Shown here in pieces: positions 7,464 through 14,520 of a stretch of DNA of 14,686 nt. This DNA comes from Cacconaster sp045641345 (GTDB taxonomy: Bacteria > Bacteroidota > Bacteroidia > Bacteroidales > UBA932): positions 1-14,686 of the forward strand of contig JAZUGR010000018.1 of NCBI GenBank assembly GCA_045641345.1. Reading direction: 5' to 3'. How positions within the stretch are numbered: position 1 is the stretch's first letter; every line of letters begins with the position of its first letter. A program made the position numbers and the translations under genes. The notes under the pieces are model-generated. The model was given only the letters and a program-made list of their open reading frames with translations. It was not told the origin of the DNA and did not search any database.

Positions 7464-8660
7464 TTATCTTTTCTCTTCCAATGCATTGTCGACCCTTATG
7501 ATGAAATCGCTCAATACATTCATATAGTTGATGAATGCCTCGAAAGGCGTATTGTACGGATTGAAACGCTTGTGGACCTCCCCGTCGGAGAAAAACTTCG
7601 TGCTCATATAATAGAGGTGGTCGCTCTCCTGAAGATGACCGTAATCGGCCCACAGGGCCTCATCGTTGAGTATCGAAAGCTTTTCCTCAAGAGAGTAGAG
7701 CTTGTTGAAGGCCTCCTGCTGAAGCTCGTTTCCAAGCCACGCCGAAAGGTCGCGCTCCTCGTCGGCCCAGGAAACAGGTTCCGGAACGGGGAGCTCACCC
7801 ACCGGCTTGTGCCTTGCCGCAGCGCGGGACGGGGTAACGAACTCGAAGCCCCCGTCGCCGAGCACGGCATCGGGCAGGGCCTTCATAAATTCGAATATCC
7901 CGCTCGAAACGTCCTGATGCTCCCCGAAGGTTTCGTAGTCCATATAGAGATTGACGATTTCACCGTCGCCGGCCTTGAGCCATTCCACGAACTTGTCTGT
8001 TGTCAGGGGCCACTGGTTCCAGCCCCTGTTGGAGAAGCGGAACGCCACATCGTCGCTCAACGACCAGTTGCGCAGGAGAATCTTCTGCTTCGGGCAGGCA
8101 TCGTTGGAATAGACGAAATCGGGGCTTTTCCAGCCCATTATGTGCCTTGCGCCCTCCGTAAGGATTGTGTGGTAGCCCATATCGTATACCATAGAGCCTA
8201 TGGCGTCGGAATAGATGAGCTCGGTATTGCGGAACGTGACAGGTGTGACGCCGAAATGGTCTTCGACAGCCTTGCGGTGCTTCCCGACCTGATGGCGGAA
8301 TTCCTGCCGGCAGCCCAATGAAGAGAGTGAATGATAGTATGTTTCGCCCAGAAACTCCACCGCGCCCGTTTCCGCCAGAGAGCGGAAACTGTCGATGACC
8401 TCGGGAGCGTAGCGGTCGAACTGCTCCAGTGCGGAGCCTGTTATCGAAAAGGCAACCTTGAACTTGCCGCCAAGACGGGTGATTGCATCAAGAAGGAGCG
8501 CGTTCATTGGCAGATAGCATTTCTGCGCCACCCTCCTCAGTATCGTACGGTTGGTAAAATCATCATAGTAATGGGAATCCTTGCCTATGTCGAAAAAGCG
8601 ATAAAGCCGCAGTCTCGAAGGCTGATGTACCTGAAAGTACAGACAGATTGACTTTTTCAT
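7464..8660 (-). CDS. Glycoside hydrolase family 57 (amylase-like)
   Basis: Predicted cytoplasmic retaining alpha-glucan hydrolase or transferase of 398 residues. Family 57 signatures are present in order: HQP at 12-14, GETYYHS at 105-111, the nucleophile region RNTELIYSD with E147, and the acid/base region MDYETFGEH with D241. It has no signal peptide, so its substrate is internal glycogen or maltodextrin. GH57 includes alpha-amylases, amylopullulanases, 4-alpha-glucanotransferases and branching enzymes; the sequence alone does not decide among them. The ATG at 8658-8660 overlaps the stop of the upstream synthase gene as ATGA, and an ATG 16 codons upstream is rejected because it lies inside that gene and precedes the family start MKKSICLYFQVHQP. 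The GH133, GT and GH57 genes in this order recur, to my recollection, in Bacteroides as a glycogen cluster. If the GH133 partner is inactive, this enzyme is a candidate for the trimming or debranching work. Confidence 0.9.
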   Translation of the reverse strand: MKKSICLYFQVHQPSRLRLYRFFDIGKDSHYYDDFTNRTILRRVAQKCYLPMNALLLDAITRLGGKFKVAFSITGSALEQFDRYAPEVIDSFRSLAETGAVEFLGETYYHSLSSLGCRQEFRHQVGKHRKAVEDHFGVTPVTFRNTELIYSDAIGSMVYDMGYHTILTEGARHIMGWKSPDFVYSNDACPKQKILLRNWSLSDDVAFRFSNRGWNQWPLTTDKFVEWLKAGDGEIVNLYMDYETFGEHQDVSSGIFEFMKALPDAVLGDGGFEFVTPSRAAARHKPVGELPVPEPVSWADEERDLSAWLGNELQQEAFNKLYSLEEKLSILNDEALWADYGHLQESDHLYYMSTKFFSDGEVHKRFNPYNTPFEAFINYMNVLSDFIIRVDNALEEKR

Positions 8661-9943
8661 AGTAATGATTCGTATACTGTTTTCAACTTGGCCGTGGCGT
8701 TGTTCCACTTGAGGTTGTTGACTTCGTCATATCCTGCCTTGGCTGCAAAACGGGCCAGCGCGGGATAGGTGATCAGCGCGTATATGTCGTCGGCCAGGGA
8801 ATCCACGTCCCAGAAATCCACCTTGAGCGCATATTTGAGCACTTCGGCGGCTCCTGACTGGCGGGAGATTATCGAAGGTACGTTTGTCCGCATGGCCTCG
8901 AGAGGCGATATGCCGAAAGGTTCCGACACCGACGGCATTATATACACGTCGGAAAGGGCGAACATCCTGCGGACATCGGCTCCCTTGAGGAACCCGGTGA
9001 AATGGAATCTGTCGGAAATCCCCAGCTTTGCCACACGGCATATCGAGCGTGCCATCATGTCGCCGCTGCCGGCCATCACGAATCTCACCCTGTCGGTCCG
9101 CTTGAGCACCTTGGCGGCAGCTTCTATGAAATATTCGGGGCCCTTCTGGTAAGTTATGCGGCCCAGGAAAGTGACAACCTTGTCCCTCACGCCTCGGCTC
9201 ACCTCGAGGTCATCCCTGCCGCTGAAATCGACGGCATTATGCACCGTAATGACCTTTGAAGGGTCGATTCCGTACTTGTTGATCACTATGTTGCGGGTAA
9301 GGTCGCTCACCGTTATCACGCGGTCGGCAGCCTCCATTCCGCTGCGTTCGATGGCATATACGCGGGAGTCCACCTGATCGTCGGTTCCACGGTCGAACGA
9401 GGTGGCATGCACGTGGACCACAAGAGGCTTGCCGGTAAGCTCCCTGGCTGCCATTCCGGCCGGGAAGGTAAGCCAGTCGTGGGCGTGTATTATGTCGAAC
9501 TCATCCTTGTGCTGAACCGCTATCGTGCCGCCCACGGCCGCATAGCGGGCGACCTCCTCGAGCAGATTGGCGCCATACTTGCCCGAGAATCTGAATTTCT
9601 GCCCGAAACCTATCGAAGTCTCCCCCACCTTCCTGCGCTTCATATCTTCGATTGCCGCAAAATATTCGTCATCCGTAGTGTATGGCACGAGATTGGAGTC
9701 CACATACATGAACCTGATGTTATGCAGGAGGTCATCGACGGATGGCGCATAGCAGATGGAGGCCACCTCGGAAGCGTTTATTATCCGGGTGCAGCTGCAG
9801 TCTTCGTCACCCGAGGCCGAAGGCATCACGAAAAGGGTTTCCACACCATTGTGGGCCAGACCCTCGACGATCCCCTTGCAGGCGGTGCCGAGCCCTCCGG
9901 CAATATGGGGAGGGAACTCCCATCCGAACATCAGAACTCTCAT
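8657..9943 (-). CDS. Glycogen synthase-type glycosyltransferase (GlgA-like, GT4/GT5 group)
   Basis: A 428-residue GT-B glycosyltransferase that probably extends alpha-1,4-glucan chains from a nucleotide-glucose donor in the cytoplasm. Residues 1-20 carry the synthase-like start MRVLMFGWEFPPHIAGGLGT with the donor-binding GGLG, followed by HAHDW at 153-157, LGRITYQKG at 260-268 (R262 and K267 for the donor phosphates) and E-x7-E from E341 to E349 (SEPFGISPLEAM). It is shorter than E. coli GlgA (477), as the Bacteroidota proteins usually are. The ATG at 9941-9943 forms an ATGA overlap with the GH133 stop, and its own TGA overlaps the GH57 start in the same way, so the three are probably translated in tandem. 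No glgC (ADP-glucose pyrophosphorylase) is in the window, so ADP- versus UDP-glucose is open. A general GT4 sucrose- or trehalose-type transferase is less likely because of the context. Confidence 0.88.
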   Translation of the reverse strand: MRVLMFGWEFPPHIAGGLGTACKGIVEGLAHNGVETLFVMPSASGDEDCSCTRIINASEVASICYAPSVDDLLHNIRFMYVDSNLVPYTTDDEYFAAIEDMKRRKVGETSIGFGQKFRFSGKYGANLLEEVARYAAVGGTIAVQHKDEFDIIHAHDWLTFPAGMAARELTGKPLVVHVHATSFDRGTDDQVDSRVYAIERSGMEAADRVITVSDLTRNIVINKYGIDPSKVITVHNAVDFSGRDDLEVSRGVRDKVVTFLGRITYQKGPEYFIEAAAKVLKRTDRVRFVMAGSGDMMARSICRVAKLGISDRFHFTGFLKGADVRRMFALSDVYIMPSVSEPFGISPLEAMRTNVPSIISRQSGAAEVLKYALKVDFWDVDSLADDIYALITYPALARFAAKAGYDEVNNLKWNNATAKLKTVYESLL

Positions 9944-11880
9944 CTGTCCACCTCCCTGTACTTGTCCATAACGTTTTCTATATTGAGCAGCGCAGCCGTA
10001 CTGCGGGCCGACGATATGGCACCGTGGGCCTCGTGCGGAGGGTCGCCGTCGTACAATTCGGAGAAGCATCCCACCCCGTGCTTGTTGAGGTCTTCATAGA
10101 AGCCCTCTATGAGCCATTCGGCCTTTTTGAGGAAAGAAGCCCCATACATCCTGAAACATATCTCGATATACACGTCAAGCAGGAAAATCCTCGTACTGCC
10201 CTGATGATATGCGAGGTCGCGGTCGATCTGGCTGCCCTCGTACACTCCGCGGTATCTGGCGTCACGCGGCGAAAGGGTCCTTATCCCCCTCGAAGTCACA
10301 AGTTCGTTGCCGACCACCTTCAAAACGGACGGGAACAGTTCTTCGTCGAGGGGGGAATGCTCAACCCAGAGGGCATACAGCTGGTTCGGCCTCACGTCCA
10401 TATTCTGACCGGAGCCGTCCACATAATCGGCCAGACATCCGACCGAAGGGTTCCAGAACGTTTTGGTATAGGAAGCCTTTATCATATCGCGTATGCCGGA
10501 AAAGGTCTCGATGAACCTGCTGTCACCGCCGAAACGGCTTTCCATATCTATTGCAAAGCAGACTGCATTGTACCACAACGCATTGGTCTCGACCTGATAT
10601 CCCGCCCTCTCGGTCACCGCGCGGCCACCGACGTATGCGTTCATCCACGAAAGGGCCACACCGTCGACCTGTGCCCAGAGCAGCCCGCAAGGATGCATCG
10701 CAACCTCGCGCCGCACTCCGGGGAGATAACTCTCCACCACAGTGCGCATCACCTGACCGTATTTCTTCCATATCGCGGCAGGGCTCTTGCCATAGGAGAT
10801 GTAGTGCTGCAGCACGCACGCCAGACGCAGTGGAGCCTCCACCTGTGTGGTGCGGTGGAAGAAACGCTCCTGATTGTCTTCGATAAGGTTGTCGAGTATC
10901 TCCTCGAACTGGCGCGGGTCCCTCAGGCCGTAAAGCGTGAGGCCCGTGACCGACTGGAGCGTTTCGCGCAGCAGCCCCACTCCCATCCAGCTGTGCCCTG
11001 CACATATCTTGCGGCGGTTGTTGTGGTTTATCACAAGCCTGTCGGCACAGATGGCAAGCTGGCCGCGGTAATCCTCGACGACCCATTTCTTCTTGAAGAG
11101 ACGGCTGAACTGCGCCGACAGTGCGGCCGGATTCTCTTCGAACAGCGATGCCGAAAACACAATCGACGAGCCCGGCCTGAGGGTTGCCGTGAACACGCCC
11201 GGGACAAAGAGGTCCTCGCGGCAGTCGAAACCGCGGCGGTATTCGTCGGAATACGTGACATTCATATTCCAGTACGGGCCGTACGCAAAGGATGAATCCT
11301 TGCCGCTGGTCTGAATATGCAGCGTAGGGAAGTTGTCGTACATGCAGCAGGTTATCCCTCCGGGGATTTCGCCGCACGAGAGCACGGCTGCGTCGTTGCG
11401 GTGGGTGAGGTCATCGGTGTTGCGGAAGGCCAGGAAGGGCCTCAGCTGAAGCTGGACAGGCCTGGCCGACTCGAGCAGTTCGTATTTGACAAGGACCTGG
11501 TCCCTGTCGGGTACGAGCAGGATGCTCTTGCACAGTTTGACTTCGCCCACGCAGTAGGTTGTCTGCGGCACGGGCACCGCCTCGAAGTCCACAACGTATT
11601 TGTGGCCTCTGGGCTCGTATATGTCGCCATAGCAGTGGATGCCCAGATTGAACTGCTTGCCCGATATCACAAGGCTCTCGTCGATATCGGAAAGGAGCAT
11701 ATACCTGCCGCCCCCGAAGCGGTCGAGCGTAACGGCGAGCATGCCGTGGTAGCGGCGGGTGTTGCAGTGCACTATGGTGGTGTTGAAGTACGCACCCGTC
11801 TTATTGGCCCCGAGGATTTCCCTCTTGAGCGAATACGAGAGGTTGACAAGCTCCGTCTTGTTGAATTTCAGGAATGACAT
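9940..11880 (-). CDS. GH133 glycogen-debranching-type protein with altered active-site motifs
   Basis: A 646-residue relative of bacterial amylo-alpha-1,6-glucosidases. The N-terminal beta-sandwich domain (about 15-240, with CNTRRYHGML at 39-48) and the C-terminal alpha/alpha barrel (about 285-640) are both present and collinear with the family. The active-site motifs are unusual. The family's GRDT reads LRET (304-307). TWMDA, which carries the general acid Asp, reads SWMNA (411-415) with N414 (codon 10639-10641). The HQG-TVWPW type motif reads HQGSTRIF (559-566). The late AWSVAE-like segment reads ARSTAA. E608 in SELYDGDPP, the likely base, is kept. Some Bacteroidota homologues may share the Asn, as I recall, but the other changes go further. 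The start is 1 nt after the glgB stop (TGATATG), and the end overlaps the synthase gene. It could be a pseudoenzyme, a glycogen-binding partner, or an enzyme with shifted chemistry. Confidence 0.88.
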   Translation of the reverse strand: MSFLKFNKTELVNLSYSLKREILGANKTGAYFNTTIVHCNTRRYHGMLAVTLDRFGGGRYMLLSDIDESLVISGKQFNLGIHCYGDIYEPRGHKYVVDFEAVPVPQTTYCVGEVKLCKSILLVPDRDQVLVKYELLESARPVQLQLRPFLAFRNTDDLTHRNDAAVLSCGEIPGGITCCMYDNFPTLHIQTSGKDSSFAYGPYWNMNVTYSDEYRRGFDCREDLFVPGVFTATLRPGSSIVFSASLFEENPAALSAQFSRLFKKKWVVEDYRGQLAICADRLVINHNNRRKICAGHSWMGVGLLRETLQSVTGLTLYGLRDPRQFEEILDNLIEDNQERFFHRTTQVEAPLRLACVLQHYISYGKSPAAIWKKYGQVMRTVVESYLPGVRREVAMHPCGLLWAQVDGVALSWMNAYVGGRAVTERAGYQVETNALWYNAVCFAIDMESRFGGDSRFIETFSGIRDMIKASYTKTFWNPSVGCLADYVDGSGQNMDVRPNQLYALWVEHSPLDEELFPSVLKVVGNELVTSRGIRTLSPRDARYRGVYEGSQIDRDLAYHQGSTRIFLLDVYIEICFRMYGASFLKKAEWLIEGFYEDLNKHGVGCFSELYDGDPPHEAHGAISSARSTAALLNIENVMDKYREVDR

Positions 11881-11881
11881 A

Positions 11882-13840
11882 TCAAACTTTTTTCAAAACC
11901 ATTGCGCATCTGCTCGGCAGATACACCGACAACATACCATCCACCGTGACGTGCTCCTCATCGTCGCCGAGACGGGCAAAACCGCCGAAACGCTCCTCGT
12001 CGGAATTGAACGCCATCACATACCTGCCGGCGGCGGCATGGAACCTGAAGCCTTCGTATGAAACGGAAGGATGGAAGTTGAATGCAAAAATACTGTTTCC
12101 ACGGGTGAAAACCAAGACTTTGCCATCATCATTTACAAACAGCTGTTCTGCATCGCCCGACAGGATGTCTTCCTCCTTGAGATAGTGCACCATAACGCTG
12201 TCGAATGCGAGCAGGGCGCCATAGCGGAGCATCGGATTGTCGGCCAGCGACCATTGGCGCCTGGCATACTTGTACGACCATCCGTTGCCCTCACGGGGGA
12301 AATCTATCCACTCCGGATGGCCGAACTCATTGCCCATGAAATTCAGATAACCTCCCCCGCACGTGGCGGCGGTGACCAGACGTATCATCTTGTGCAGGGC
12401 CACCCCGCGGTCGACTGCAAGATTCTTCGAGCCGCGCTCCATCGACCAGTACATATCCTTGTCGATCAGACGGAAGATTATCGTCTTGTCGCCCACAAGA
12501 GCCTGATCGTGGCATTCGGCATAACTTACCGTTCTTTCGTCGCGGCGGCGGTTGGTCAGCTCGTACCACATCCCTCCCATCGGCCACTGCTCGTCGGGCA
12601 GCTCCTTTATCCACTTTATCCAGTGGTCGGCGATGCCCATCGCCATCCTGAAATCGAATCCCACTCCACAGGAATCAAGCGGAGCGGCAAGACCGGCCAT
12701 CCCGCTCACGTCCTCGGCTATGGTGACAGCCCCGGGGCGCATCTCATGAACCAGCAGATTGGCAAGACCGAGGTAGGTCACGGCATCCTCATCCACGCCG
12801 GGGCCGAAATAGCGGTCATATCCGCAGAAATCCTCCCCAAGGCCGTGATTCCAATATATCATGCTCGTCACCCCGTCGAAACGGAATCCGTCGAGATGAT
12901 ACTCCTCCAGCCAGTACCTGCAGTTCGAGAGCAGGAATCTGCGGGTCCTCGGATTGCCGTAGTCGAAGCATCTGGTACCCCAGGCGGGATGGTGGCCCTG
13001 AGCGCCGCTGTGGCAGTACAGGCATCCGCTTCCGTCGAGATTCGCCACGCCGTCGGCATCGTTGGCCACACAGTGCGAGTGGACGATGTCCATAATCACC
13101 GATATTCCGAGGCCGTGGGCCTCATCCACGAGGGCCTTGAACCGCTCCGGCGTGCCGAAACGGGAACTGAGGGCATAGAAGCCCGAGACCTGATAGCCGA
13201 ACGAGCCGTAGTACGGATGCTCCTGGAGGGCCATTATCTGAAGGGTGTCATATCCGAGGGAAGCAACCCTCGGGAGCACGTTGAGACGGAACTCATCGAA
13301 AGAGGAGACCTTTTCCTCCTCGCCGCCCATCCCTATGTGGCACTCGTATATCATCGGGTGGGCGGAGGGCGAAGGGCGGCCGTTCCTCCACTCGTAGCGC
13401 ACCGGGGGATTCCAAACCTGGGCGCTGAAAATCTTGGTTTCATCGTCCTGCACGAGCCTTGCGGCATAGGCCGGCATCCGCTCGCCGCCTCCTCCCGGCC
13501 ACTCCACGAAGAGTTTGTAAAGATCACCGTGATGGAGGAAGTACTCGGGAAGGGTTATCTCCCAGTTGCCGCCTCCCACCGGAGTGAACGCATAGGCAGA
13601 GGTCCGTTTCCAGTTGTTGCAGTCGCCGATCAGATACACCCTCGACGCACCGGGAGCCCATTCGCGCATCACCCAGCGGCCGTTTTCGACGTGCAGTGAA
13701 TAATATTCGAAATCATCCGCGCTCTCCGAAAGCGTACGACCGCCGCAAAAGGCATCGCGCTCCGCCATGATCCGGCTGTGACGCGCCTCTATGGCATCCT
13801 TGTACGGCTCGAGCCACGGGTCTGTTTCGTATATTTTCAT
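11882..13840 (-). CDS. glgB: 1,4-alpha-glucan branching enzyme, GH13_8 (eukaryote-like)
   Basis: Cuts alpha-1,4 chains and re-attaches them by alpha-1,6 bonds, creating glycogen branches in the cytoplasm. The 652 residues contain a CBM48-like N-terminal domain (about 45-140, with REWAPGASRVYLIGDCNNW at 59-77), the GH13 barrel, and a C-terminal beta domain. Catalytic motifs are intact: DIVHSH 251-256, DGFRFDG with nucleophile D322, TIAEDVSG with acid/base E376, and AECHDQ with D445. Sequences such as LQEHPYYGSFGYQVSGF (205-221) place it with the GH13_8 subfamily that includes animal and plant enzymes, common in Bacteroidota, and not with the E. coli GH13_9 type. The ATG at 13838-13840 overlaps the TGA of the epimerase remnant as ATGA. 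One base separates its stop from the GH133 start. It is therefore the first functional-looking gene of the operon, although transcription appears to begin upstream of the remnant. Confidence 0.95.
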   Translation of the reverse strand: MKIYETDPWLEPYKDAIEARHSRIMAERDAFCGGRTLSESADDFEYYSLHVENGRWVMREWAPGASRVYLIGDCNNWKRTSAYAFTPVGGGNWEITLPEYFLHHGDLYKLFVEWPGGGGERMPAYAARLVQDDETKIFSAQVWNPPVRYEWRNGRPSPSAHPMIYECHIGMGGEEEKVSSFDEFRLNVLPRVASLGYDTLQIMALQEHPYYGSFGYQVSGFYALSSRFGTPERFKALVDEAHGLGISVIMDIVHSHCVANDADGVANLDGSGCLYCHSGAQGHHPAWGTRCFDYGNPRTRRFLLSNCRYWLEEYHLDGFRFDGVTSMIYWNHGLGEDFCGYDRYFGPGVDEDAVTYLGLANLLVHEMRPGAVTIAEDVSGMAGLAAPLDSCGVGFDFRMAMGIADHWIKWIKELPDEQWPMGGMWYELTNRRRDERTVSYAECHDQALVGDKTIIFRLIDKDMYWSMERGSKNLAVDRGVALHKMIRLVTAATCGGGYLNFMGNEFGHPEWIDFPREGNGWSYKYARRQWSLADNPMLRYGALLAFDSVMVHYLKEEDILSGDAEQLFVNDDGKVLVFTRGNSIFAFNFHPSVSYEGFRFHAAAGRYVMAFNSDEERFGGFARLGDDEEHVTVDGMLSVYLPSRCAMVLKKV

Positions 13841-14415
13841 TTCAACTGGTTGTCATCAGAAGAGCCTGCGTCGAATATCCTATGCGGGACTTCGCCGGAA
13901 CAGAATGCAACCTCAGGCGCATTGTCGAGAGCCCTGACGACCGTTTCCACCACATCGTCGATGCCGGAACCGGCATTTACCAGACGACCTACCCCATAAT
14001 TGCGGCAGCATTCGAGAAGATTGACGAATCCCACCACGTTCGACTCCATATAGTCGAAAGGATGGGTGACGGAGTGCCCTGCGCCGGTCTGGGCCGCAAG
14101 ATTGACGACTGCGTCGAATCTCTCGCGGGCGAATATCCCAGGCAGCGCCTGACGGTCCGACAGGTCGCACTTGTAGAAGCGGAACTTGCCGCAGAACCTG
14201 CTCGGAGCCGGAAAAGAGCCGCAGCCCGGCTCACCCTCATCTGCAATGTCAGCGGCATCTGCAATCCCCAGACGCGAGAGACGCGCATATTTCATTTCGC
14301 GGGGGTAATAATCGTTCAGGTTGTCGAGGCCCACCACCGAATCGCCCCGGCCCAGCAGCCTTGACGCCACGTGGTATCCTATAAAGCCCGCAACACCTGT
14401 AACAAGTATTTTCAT
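13837..14415 (-). pseudogene. Remnant of a UDP-glucuronate 4-epimerase-like NAD-dependent epimerase, internally deleted
   Basis: An open frame of 192 codons related to extended short-chain dehydrogenases (UDP-glucuronate epimerase group, normally about 320-355 residues). Residues 1-146 are a good NAD-binding Rossmann half: TGVAGFIG at 6-13, DNLNDYY at 31-37, CDLSD at 83-87, NLAAQTGAGHS at 105-115 and the SNVVGFVNLLE helix. At about 147-152 the sequence jumps from LVNAGSG, where LVYASSSSVYG is expected, straight to IDDVVETVVRALDNAP, which matches the late YIDDIVEGVVRAL segment. The middle of roughly 100 or more residues, including the catalytic YxxxK, is absent. It then stops soon after HRIFDAGSS, so the last ~100 residues are also missing. 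It therefore cannot be a normal epimerase. The frame remains open, overlaps glgB by ATGA, and carries the operon promoter at its start, which may explain its retention. A short NAD-binding protein with a new role, or a mis-joined assembly, are the alternatives. Confidence 0.8.
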
Positions 14416-14422
14416 ATCATTA

Positions 14423-14453
14423 CAAAGATAACCAACATTGGCCAGAATTTCAA
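14423..14453 (-). promoter_or_regulatory. Promoter of the glycogen operon, nearly leaderless
   Basis: On the minus strand TTG (complement of 14451-14453) is followed after exactly 20 nt by TATCTTTG (complement of 14423-14430), a perfect TAnnTTTG match. Only 7 nt separate this box from the ATG at 14413-14415, so transcription should start at or within a few bases of the start codon. The spacer contains the short dyad CCAA-CA-TTGG (14432-14441). I found no equally good promoter at the starts of glgB, the GH133 gene, the synthase gene, the GH57 gene, glgP or fbaA. Confidence 0.75.
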
Positions 14454-14520
14454 GTCACCTCAATTCTGTTGAACTAAGTCCAATTACCAGCCGAAGTGTT
14501 ATATTCGCATATAAAGGCAG

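Noticed and set aside
7447..7653. 69-codon N-terminal extension of glgP
   Set aside because: The extension lies inside the GH57 gene and shows no family sequence; the phosphorylase begins naturally at MFKNQVNFPSW.
9944..10069. 42-codon N-terminal extension of the synthase gene
   Set aside because: It lies within the GH133 coding sequence; the family start MRVLMFGWEFPP and the ATGA overlap fix the start at 9943.
9742..11295. Plus-strand open frame of 517 codons across the GH133 and synthase genes
   Set aside because: It crosses the ATGA junction of two real minus-strand genes and is rich in low-complexity His/Arg/Val as mirror frames usually are.
12071..13699. Plus-strand open frame of 542 codons opposite glgB
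   Set aside because: It mirrors the codon structure of glgB, whose catalytic motifs are all intact on the minus strand; no family resemblance.
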